Source of the DNA: Axinella damicornis
Lineage: Eukaryota; Porifera; Demospongiae; Axinellida; Axinellidae
Direction of reading: 5' to 3'
DNA length: 64,000 nt
Assembly (NCBI GenBank): GCA_963931865.1
Contig: OZ007510.1
Coordinates: 6,797,399 to 6,861,398, forward strand
The translations under genes were made by a program, and so were the position numbers. Of the stretch, positions 51,604 through 62,400 are shown piece after piece. Position 1 is the first letter of the stretch, and every line of letters starts with the position of its first letter. The notes under the pieces were generated by a model. It was not told the origin of the DNA, did no database searches, and saw nothing but the letters and a program-made list of their open reading frames with translations.

Positions 51604-52675
51604 GTATGAGGCAATAATTAATCTGGTTGGTTAGTTGCTCAGAGTTCTTCTTGATCGTTTGATCCCGGTCACAAATGCTGCGGACTCACCATTGTGACAA
51701 ACATATTCGCCTGTTTGGCCCACTCCTTCACACTGTACTGCTTGTAGGTAGTTCACACACACTGTCGTAAACATCTTAACTGATAGCTTCATAAGGTATT
51801 TCACTTGGCAGTGAGCCTTTTGTGTCTCAAGTCCAGCTCTTGTTTGAAAGTAGCAAAACAGAGTTAATACCTTATTTCGCAGCAATGGACTTCGCAAAAG
51901 TACACCCGTTTGTTTCCTTATTCATAACCATGCATGATTTGTTTGTTGCCCTTGTTTCACGTAATCAACATTTGGATTTGTAGGCAATGAAAATATTAAG
52001 TGTCCCAACGTACCGTATGCAGAGACTTTCACATCACGTTTATCATCTGCTGACCTTTATGTTGGACGCCATTCCCTCCAAATTCCCCGGAGAAACTTTA
52101 ACCATGGAATAATAGAGCGCTCCTCTATTATCCATACATTAATGAGGTTCCTCAAAGACCTGTAGATATCTGTATCATATGGATTTCAAGAGTGCATCTC
52201 ATATGGCAAGAAGTGACAAATCCACCGCCTGTCTATTCACGGAGTGACTGTTTGACATTGTGATGAAACTTGATTGTAGAGTAGGGGTGTCTTGTGGCAT
52301 GTTGTCGAGTGTACAGGCAACAGTATCTGGAATACATTAATTACCCTTCTCTGTTTTAAGTCTTGTTCTTGTGTGTAAGCTATGTATCTATGGCTTTGTA
52401 TGGTGTTACCGTAGCTGGCAAACAGTCCGGGAGTCACTTCTAACCTGTCTGGAGGCCTTTGCGTGCCTTGTCTTCATCTCAAAAACATTATCACATGCCT
52501 TGCACTTTCACCGGTAATCTTTCCTGGAGAGTATACGTGTACACAATGTAGGGCCCAGTGAAGTGCTTGTAGGGTCTCCAGAAAATGCAGCATGCAAGTG
52601 ACCATATAAACAACTGGTGGTGCATGTTGCAGTCCGGAACGACACTAACGGTGTGTGCAAGACCCAGTGCTGCAC

Positions 52676-53255
52676 TAGCCTCGTTCCCAGGCCTCTACCA
52701 CAGCTTTTGTCGCTTGCAGTACGAAAATCGCGGAGAAGGCCGGCCTGGAAGGGTTTCGCACGTGATGCGTGCCGCGACCGTCATAAAACGTCATCCGTTC
52801 GAGACCATTATGTACTAGTACACTAGCTACGATCGCGTTCGGAGACAAGTCAACGGCCAGAAGAGAGCCACACCGACTTATCCAAGCTAGAAGTCTTACC
52901 TTCGAAGTAGTGCTGAGCTGCAAGTGTTGTACTTTCCAGAGCGATGGCGGAGTGAACAGTCAAAGCGCTTCATGCGCTTCGAAGTTATAACCGTTGTATT
53001 GCAGCCATCTCTCAGCGGTTTTGTTTCAAATCGAGGTATGTTGTATAGGTAGGACCTGCCTCTCCTCTGGAGTTTGTCTGGTCTCTGTAGCGTCTCTGGA
53101 ACAGGCGATAGCCAGTTGAATACTGCTAGTATGCATTAACGGAATCCGTGACGTAAGCGGCGGCACGCATCACGTGCGAAACCCTTCCAGGCCTTCTCCG
53201 CGATTTTCGTACTGCAAGCGACAAAAGCTGTGGTGGAGGCCTGGGAACGAGGCTA
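52676..53255. mobile_element. TAGCCTCG-family element, 580 bp, perfect 9-bp TSD
   Basis: TAGCCTCGTTCCCAGGCCT and AGGCCTGGGAACGAGGCTA ends. GTGCTGCAC occurs at 52667-52675 and 53256-53264. Inverted subterminal repeats extend about 120 bp on each side (GCTTTTGTCGCTTGCAGTAC). Absent at the homologous place in copy 1 (about 6970). Confidence 0.88.
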
Positions 53256-53408
53256 GTGCTGCACCTCATAAGACTCTACTGCCATAGCAGTGCATGATAC
53301 AGATGTGGGTGCATGTATTATAGTTCACTATTCAGTGATGACATTAGAAAGATACACTACCGTTGAGTGTGTGAGTGTAAAGTGACTGCACACTCTTTCC
53401 TGTAGCAC

Positions 53409-56400
53409 ATGGCAGCCATTCATCCACCAGCTTCAAACCATGATGAGCCACAGGCACGACAAGGCCATTGCACTGTGTTTGTCTATGGAAAGATCTTTAT
53501 GTATGGAGGTCGCATTATTGGGACCAGTCATATCCAACCTCCGACTGAAGTAGACGTGTTTGACCCAGCTACAGAAGAATGGGACTGGATTACCACCACG
53601 GGACCACCACCACCAGGGTTCATCCATGCATCCTGCACTGTCATTGGTATATACCTGTATGTGTTTGGAGGATGGAATGATATCACCTACTTCAACAACA
53701 TCCACCAGCTCAACACACGCAGCATAGAGTGGACTAAACTAGATGATGTCAACCAGGGAGAAGCCCCAATGGCCAAGGCTGCTGCTGCCATGGTCTCATA
53801 CAATGAGAGGATGCTCATCACAATCGGAGGCTATGGGATCCTGCCAAACCACCGTCGCACAGGAACAGAGTATATTCTGCATCCGTTGCGTCCAGGTCGT
53901 GGATATACAAATGAACTGCTGTGTTTCGATGTTCATTCAAGTGAGTTTATTCATGCCCATTCACTGTCATTACACACTGAAACAGCACTCCTAGTTAGTG
54001 CCCAAAGCACCAGCAACTATTTCATATTTTGATGACACATTGGATCGTTCACGTTCCTTGGACAACTAGCTGTTCTTTGATGCTCTATGGTGTATGTTCA
54101 GCTTAATAATGTAATAATTACAGTACCCGGTACATATGTGAGTGGATTTGAGAAAGGGGACCACTTCACAAATTTTAAATGTGCATATGCTTCAAAGATG
54201 CGTATTTCCGCAACTCATTGTCATTTCATTTCCATGTCACTGCTGCAATAATGCCTCCTGATAAGCAACCCACGTAATTTAGATTGCATATACCAGGTTA
54301 GGGCTCAACACATTGTATGTAGCAATGCAAGGCTGATCTGGAACCCCGTGTGAGCATGTTATTGTAGTCCTGGTACCAAAAACAATGAGTAATTGGAGTA
54401 CCAATTGCGTATGTGAGAAAAGGGACCATTTTGTGCATTACTTGACATGAATTTTTTCTGACTGTCATATCTCTACAAATAATGATGATAATGAAGTGAC
54501 TCTTCGTACAGTGTAAGTATTAACCTTGAGCTAGTACCAACCCACGCCAGAAGTCTGTTACAGAGTTGAGTGCCTTCATAGCATTGCCATTTTCTGGAAA
54601 ATTCTGCGTGATGGAAAATGCTGTGAACTACTGTCCCATAACTCCCCCGCCCTGCACAAGTACACCATCAGATACAGGTTCTCATATAGTGGATACATGA
54701 AAGTCCACATGAATGTGTACAAAACATACATGCTTGGCTGTGAGAGCTCTCACTTACACTTACTGCAGTGAATGTGTCTGTTGATTGCTCTCCTCCCAGG
54801 GACCTGGTCATCACCACACACCACTGGCACTCCACCTCCTGCCTGTGCAGGCCACTCCTTCAGCATGGTGGACCTGCACAGAGCTGTCCTGTTTGGGGGT
54901 CAACAACTACGTCGTGTATTATCCAACCATGTGTACATCCTGGATGTTCGACAGTGGGTGAGCTCCACCATTGATAACTCAGCCCAGTATAACATGGTTT
55001 GTGTAGTGGCAGAAATAAGTGTTAGACTGGTATTCACTGCGTGTATTGCAACTAAATCAGTTTTATGCTGCTTTATGGATCATTCCCTGATTATTGTCGG
55101 AGTAGTAGTTGGTCCATAATTAGTCTTGTTCCCAGACCATTCATCCATGCGTATATCGCTTCCTGCGTAACGTGTGTGATACTGGGGTTGGTTTGGGTCT
55201 GGGACCGAGACTAGCCCATAATGTACACCATGCTGCCCTTTACCCTTAGTGTGGTCATTTAGCATCTTGTGAGTCAACTTCAATTCTGTACATGTCGGTG
55301 AGCCATAAGTATTGCCTCTGGCGTGCATGCATGCATGTTGGCCACACTGACACAAAGGTACGGATGGAGGAATGTTGACCGTCAGTGTGAGGGAGAGCTG
55401 TCACCGTGATGCAAATGCACAGAATGTGCCTCATAAGCATACTCAAGACTTGTTGCCTCATAAACCTGTTCAGAAGCTGTTGCTTCCTGGTAGTGTGAGA
55501 GAGTGTAGCTCAGACCAGTAGGTGTCAGTAGAACTGACAGTCCAGAAGAAGGTTGGTGTCATTGAAACCAAAATTGATTGTATTTGCATATTGCTGGAGT
55601 GACATCATCAAGTGCTCACAACTCTGGTTGATAGTGATGGGCATGGCTCCATGACTGCTTCCTGTGAGGCACACACATGTTCTAGTAGCAAAGAAAATTT
55701 GTCTTAGCAATCTTGTGGCCAAGGTCTGAAATTACATGTAGCTCAAAATTACAAATCTCCCTACTCCAATATTGCCTCAATCTAGACTGTGACTATAAAC
55801 TGCATGTACAAGTAGTGCTTATTAGTGTGTTATGATCGCTGTTAGGAATATCCATAGTAAACACACAATGGAGGATTGTATCTACAGAGACAAGAATTCT
55901 CTGAGGACCATAGTATACAGCAAATGCACATTAATTTTATGGCTATTTATAGTATCACTGATGAGTCATTGTATGACGTTTATGTCTAGTCTGCAGTGAA
56001 GACAGGTGCACACGTTGGGTCTGTACCTGTAGAAGGTACTGGTATAAAACCCTCTACAAGGTTACACCTGCACCTCCTCCATGGGACACATTTTTCATCT
56101 GCAGATGTGGACAGCTATAGCAGGTGGTGGTCCTGGCTGGCCTGGACCTCGATGCTACCATTCTTCTATCAGCCTTCATCACCCTGATAGTGACCTTATA
56201 CCCAACCCGGCCCTGATGGTGATGTGGGGACAGGCTAATAATGTGATCCTCAGTGACAGCTGGGTGTTTCGAGTCAATGTACAGCAGTGGAGGAAGGTAC
56301 TTACACTGACATGCATGTAGCACTGTATTGACATGCAGAGTTCCCGCCACCCATATCTGTATGTGCCTGAACAAGTGAAAACACTGTATTACTACATGTA

Positions 56401-59400
56401 ACTTGCATGGAGTTAGTTTATGACCGTTTCCTGTATAGCCTCGTTCCCACCGCCAGTATTTCATTGCTTCCAGTATGAAATACAGTGGGGGAAGGCCTGG
56501 GAGATCTGGTCATGTGTGATGACGTCAGGTAGACAGATGGTAGACACACGGGCGGTGCCCAACTGTTAAAATACCTGTTTCGTGTTGATCTGTCCCCGGC
56601 ATTGTGAGCAACGAACGGTATCGATCGTCTGCCTTGCAAACGCTCTGATATCCAGCCATTGGACAGACAGTACAACACAGGGCATCGAGATTCGGCACTG
56701 CCCTCCGTGTGTCTACCATGTGTCTGCTTGATGGCATCGCACGTGACCAGATCTCCCAGGCCTTCCCCTGTCGTATTTCATACTGGAAGCGATGAAATAC
56801 TGGCGGTGGGAAGAACCTGGGAACAAGGCTACGTTTCCTAGACATGTCCAACACATTCACATTATTTCAGAAGGTCAAAGGTCACTGTTGTCTACTTACA
56901 TGGTATACTGACTAGTTACACAAGTTGCCATGCCAGGCCATCTAGTTTGTCTTACACACATGCAGTTGTCACGCTAATCACAGAGCACAATGTGTCTGTT
57001 CATGTTCTGCAGGTCAAACTTCCAGACACCCTCAAAGGCCGGTTCGGTCACTCTACCACTGTAGTCCACACTAGCTCTACTCTCAAGAAGCTGGTCATGT
57101 ATGGAGGATTAGATGAGATCACCACGAACCAGAGAGACAGTAGCAACTGCTTCCCAGTTGCAGAGACTACTGTAGTAGATATTGGTGAGCACATGTATGA
57201 TCACATTTTTGACATCACTTCCATTTTTGGAGGGCAATGGAGGTCATGGGCTACTATACATTCTGTGCATGTTCATTACAGTCTGTCACACAGGGTTGTG
57301 CCCAGAAAGTTGAGTGGCGGCAATCGGGACATCAAATGTATACATAATAGACAAACTTCAGCGAAGACATGATGCTGCTACCAATCCAACAGTTGGCCCC
57401 TTGTTACCAGACTGACTGCAGTCTGTGGATGGCCTGGTGTTTTCATGCAAGTGGTAGTGAAGATCCAAGTTGTGGTCAGTGAGAGCGCTGGTTAAATGTT
57501 TCATATTCTATCATTTATGTCATGTGTTGCAAAGGCAGTGAACAAGGAATGTGTGTGTAGTGTCCATAACTTATGGCAGCTGCCCATAACTAGCCTCGTT
57601 CCTAGGCTCTCACATGCGGGAGCGAAAATTACTGTAAGCGACAAAAAGCTGGGTGGGGCCCGAGAACGAGGCTAGCCCACAACCATGCAGTTTAGTTTCC
57701 CCTCATGAGGTGGTTGCCATAGTGATGCCAGATATACCACTATACCAAGCTCACACTTAAGGTTACGGCAGAGAAGGTACGACACACTTACAGAGGTACG
57801 CGAAATTCCGTATCACATTGAGTTTCAAGAGCTCATGAATGGAGTAATGTGACAGACGCTACCCACGTGGAAACCATTAAAGATCACCTTCAAGTCGGCA
57901 AGTTGGCTTCGTCTGTTCTCTCGTTGTGAATTCGCTGTCGGCTGGAGGTAGCCACAGTTCAAAGCGGCGATGGATGCCTTCAAGAAAATCTACCTCTCCC
58001 CTCCCAAGACCCCAGACTTTTTGTGCTATAAACCTCTGAAATAGGGGCGGGCTAAGCGGGGAAATTATTGGTGATGTTCGAGTGAAGATATCCGGAGAAC
58101 GGGAGCAGCTAAAAATACCAGACCTGCATCACAGGATTGCCCGTTCTCTGTGGATTCTTGTGATACCTACATGTGGGGGTGACATCCCCCTCAGGTTTGG
58201 AGCTACAGGCCTCTGAATCCAACCATGTTTTGAGTGCAGTCGTTGCTCAGTGCTCACAAACCGTACATGCTATGGACATGCCACTGGATAGAGCAAAGAT
58301 CAATGTTGCCAATGTGGTCCCTGTATTGGGTGACAACCCTGTTGTGCTTGGAGCTATGGATGCCTCAAATGAACAATTTTTCAAGATTTGATGTAAAAAA
58401 AATCCTTGTAACAGAGTCGTACGATACCTGCACGCAGTGCATGTGCCCTAGCACTTGTACCGCTGCATCCAATGGTACATCTCTTGTACTTCATAGTGCG
58501 TGGGGCCTTGCTTACTACTATAGTTACTAGGGTGAGCCAGAACGAGCTCCACATTAGTTGTAAAACTAGGAAGTCATGCCCACTTAATTAATCTAAAACT
58601 AAACGTGGATTGGAAACGGCAATATAAATTTACTACATAATCCGCGTTGCACGTCCGTTGTGTTAGGTTATCTTGACCAAGGAAGCACCCAGAGAGATGA
58701 AACTACTTGCTATCAATGCTTGTGTTGTTACTGCATTAGGCTATTGAGTTTCTTTGCCCTCGTAAGAACGGAAGCTAGGTACGCAGCCTCTCTGTCATTA
58801 GATTGGGCCTGTGACACGTGATTACTTGTGTTAGGTTATCTCGACTAAGAAAGCACCTAGCGATATGAAACTACTTGCTGTCAATGCTTCTATGGTTGCT
58901 GTATTAGGCTATTGAGTTTCAGGAAGAAGTCTGATCTGGGAGCGAGGCTAATGACCGCGTGTGAAACACGGATTGTGACATCATTTGTATTGCCGTTTTT
59001 AATCACAAGTTAATTACATTTGGGTATCCCGGAACCTTTGTTACGACGTACTCAATTTTTTGCCGGTAACTTTGCGGGTTTATATCCCAGGAACTATAAC
59101 AGATTACTTGTGTTAGGTTATCTCGCATTAATCTGAAACAAGTTGCATTCAAACATTATTACAACACCAAATGAAAAAGTATGAACTCCTGGAACAGGAA
59201 AGTAAATGCCCCAGGGTATTTGGACCTAGGCAATTAGACTCACTGCTCAAGCACTTTTGCGTCAAATTGCTGAGAGGCAGATGGGAGCCCAGCCATCAAA
59301 AATTCTCTGGCACCACTACACAGAATTTGATGAAATGTAGCAAATTGTGCTCAGTGCACAGACAATACAGAAGAATGATCCAGCATGCTTTAAACACTTT

Positions 59401-62400
59401 CAATAGCGGTGTTGAATGAGGGAGGGGCTAAGAATGCGAATAATGCAGCCAGAATTGCAAAAGATCACAAAATACTTGCAAAACATTTCTCACATGCAAA
59501 AATTGCACTTTTTGCATTCTTAGCCCCTCCCTCATTCAACACCGCTATTGAAAGTGTTTAAAGCATGCTGGATCATTCTTCTGTATTTGTCTGTGCACTG
59601 AGCACAATTTACTACATTTTACAGTGCCAATCATACAGCCTACATGTACATGTGTCTAGTAGCTATGACTGTACTGTACTGATACTTGATTGTGGCAACA
59701 TTAGGAGGAAATTGTTCATTGATTGTGATGGGATGGATGGCCAGCTCACAAGGCCACACAGCAATATGCTGCAGGAAATTCACGATCCATCGTATTTCAT
59801 CTATATACAGAGTCCTTCATGGATGTTTGGGTAGTGAGAGCTGTCCACCATCTTGGAAGGAGGAGTGTCCCATCCAGACCTCTTACCATTCACCCAGGTC
59901 AGTGAGTTCATGTTCTGTGCCATGTGTGCTGAAATTACCCATAGGCTGCTGTGGATAAATTAGTGGGTAATTGTAGTTGTAGGTACTAAGGCAGAAGTTT
60001 GTATGTTCACATATTGGCTGCAGTGGCCATACAGGGACTGTTGTGCATACACAACGTTGTGTATGCACAACAGTCCCTGTATGGCCACATTTGGCTTCTA
60101 GATGCAAGCTATCATGTAACTAGGAGAATGCATGGCATTGTGGGGGAGCGTGAGCGAGTGCAATGCAGAACACCGTGGAGTATTTGCATGCACATGACTG
60201 AGGCGACAGAAATCATAACATGACAATCAGACTCAAGGCATGTACACTTGTGCCAACATGCATGCTGCACAAATTTGCTTGTCACGTGTGGAACTTCGAT
60301 TCGCTGTTGCCCGGACTGCCTGACAATGCCCGTGGCCTTGTTGAGACGGACTGTTCATAGGTCGTGTCTCAGTCATGCATTGTTGAGGTAGACTGTTCAT
60401 AGTACGTGTCTTAGTCAGACAAGTCTCCGCAATGCTCGTTTGTAGTTTGAATTAACGGTGTCATGCCATTTCGTCTAATCCCATTTTGTCTAATCCCATT
60501 TTGTCTAACAAAGTGTGCAAGTGTCCCATTTCGTCTAAAAAAATACGGGCAGGAAGTGATTTACGGCATGACGTACGATAGATATAAATATATATATAGA
60601 AAATGCACAGCAAACTCGTCTATGTGTTCACATATTGGCTCGCTCACGCTCGCCCCAACTATATATTGTAAGGAGTGGGCATTACTTAGAATTCTGCAGC
60701 CAATATGTGAACATACTTCTGCCGCCAATATGTGAACATACTTCTGCCTTAGTAGATAGTACCCATAACTATGTAATATATTTTATCTGCATTGTGCTAC
60801 ACTTAAGTGCAGCATAATGCAGATCGATACAAGGAAAATACATCCCTGCCCTATATACCGGTTTCACATTAATACAGGGAGTACCGGTACAGTTGGCAGT
60901 GTTTATTCCATGCACATTAATTGGGGTGAGCCTGTTGTATGTAATTCTGTCCAGCAGGTATCCGCAAGGTGAGAGTAAGACCTGGGCCATGATTCACCAG
61001 CTACCAGTGGTGTGGTTTCCACTCAAGATACATGTGTAGACTCACCATTTAGCATGAAGCATTGTGTCTTCCTCTCACCTCTTGGACACCTAAGCAGACT
61101 CCAATTGCATCCACAAGCTTGTACCCACAGCTATATAGCTAGACTCATACCCTGACTGATCATGAGTTCAGTGTTTCCCCCAAAGCTGACAGGAAAGGGG
61201 GTGGGGGAAGAGCCAAAAATGTGACCAGATCAAAGAACTTAATGATTGAGGTTCAGTGCATGGTGAGATTATTGTACATGTACATTTAGTGAAGCTACAG
61301 CATGTTTGCGTAGTGACGAGTTCTTATTGCAATGATAGGACATCTTATTTCCAGACTTTCAAGTTCAGCCACCAACCAAACCCCTCACTCCACCGCTGGC
61401 ACTAGTCCCTACTGTCCCCATTCAACAGCAACCTATGTGGCCAATGCTTTTACCAGGTCAACCACAGCAAACCACACTCCCCATTCAGCATCCAGAAACC
61501 TTTCAATCAACTCCACAGCCAGCCACCACTTCTCCAATCCTCCCACCATACCTCCAACCATACATGTTCAGTCCTGGTATCCAGGAAATTCAACCGGAGC
61601 ACCTACCGCTCATTCCTCCGGTTGAAGCACCCCCTGATCTAGTCTCGTTCCCAGACCGTTTATCCAGCGCGTGTATCGCTTACAGTATAACGCGCGATAC
61701 TAAAAGCGATCCGTGCTGGGGTTGGTTGGGTCTGGGACCGAGACTACCCCTGATCATTACTTTGACTTAGAAGATTTCGCTTATCCCTTCGCAGAGCCAC
61801 ATTCTCAGGTACTGCCAGTGATGGGCTCTGCTACCACCCACCAGGTAGAAGCACTGCCTGCATCTGCTCCACTCCATCAGCCCACCTCCGACAGAGGACC
61901 AGTGTCTCTAGTTGAAATCTCGCAAAATGGTACATATACACATATTCATGATTAAGAGATTGCACGAATGTCTAATTTGCATGGAATTATTGTACCCTTG
62001 TCTGGCATCTTTCCTACACACACACAGAGCCACCATCATCCAGTCAGGTGGGCGAGCCAGCAATTGCTGATGTCAAGCCAAAGTTGGAACCAGCATCACC
62101 CAAAGATGAGAAGCCCACACTTTCCAAGCTCAAGGTAGAGCCAGCCTCACCCAGCAAGAAAGACATCAAATCCGAGGAAGTGAAACCATCCAGCGACAGC
62201 AAAGAGGATGAGGACTTGGTGTGGAAAGAGGTTGCACTTCTTCGCAACATTGTTGCCCATCAGCAGAAGAGGATTGCGGAGTATGAGGAAACCATACAGA
62301 CGTACAGCAAATCTCTGCAAGGTGACTACTGGACAGTGGCTACACTGGGTGAGGTTTTCACCAGCCAGCTACTGTCATGTACACTGCATGTTCAGACATA

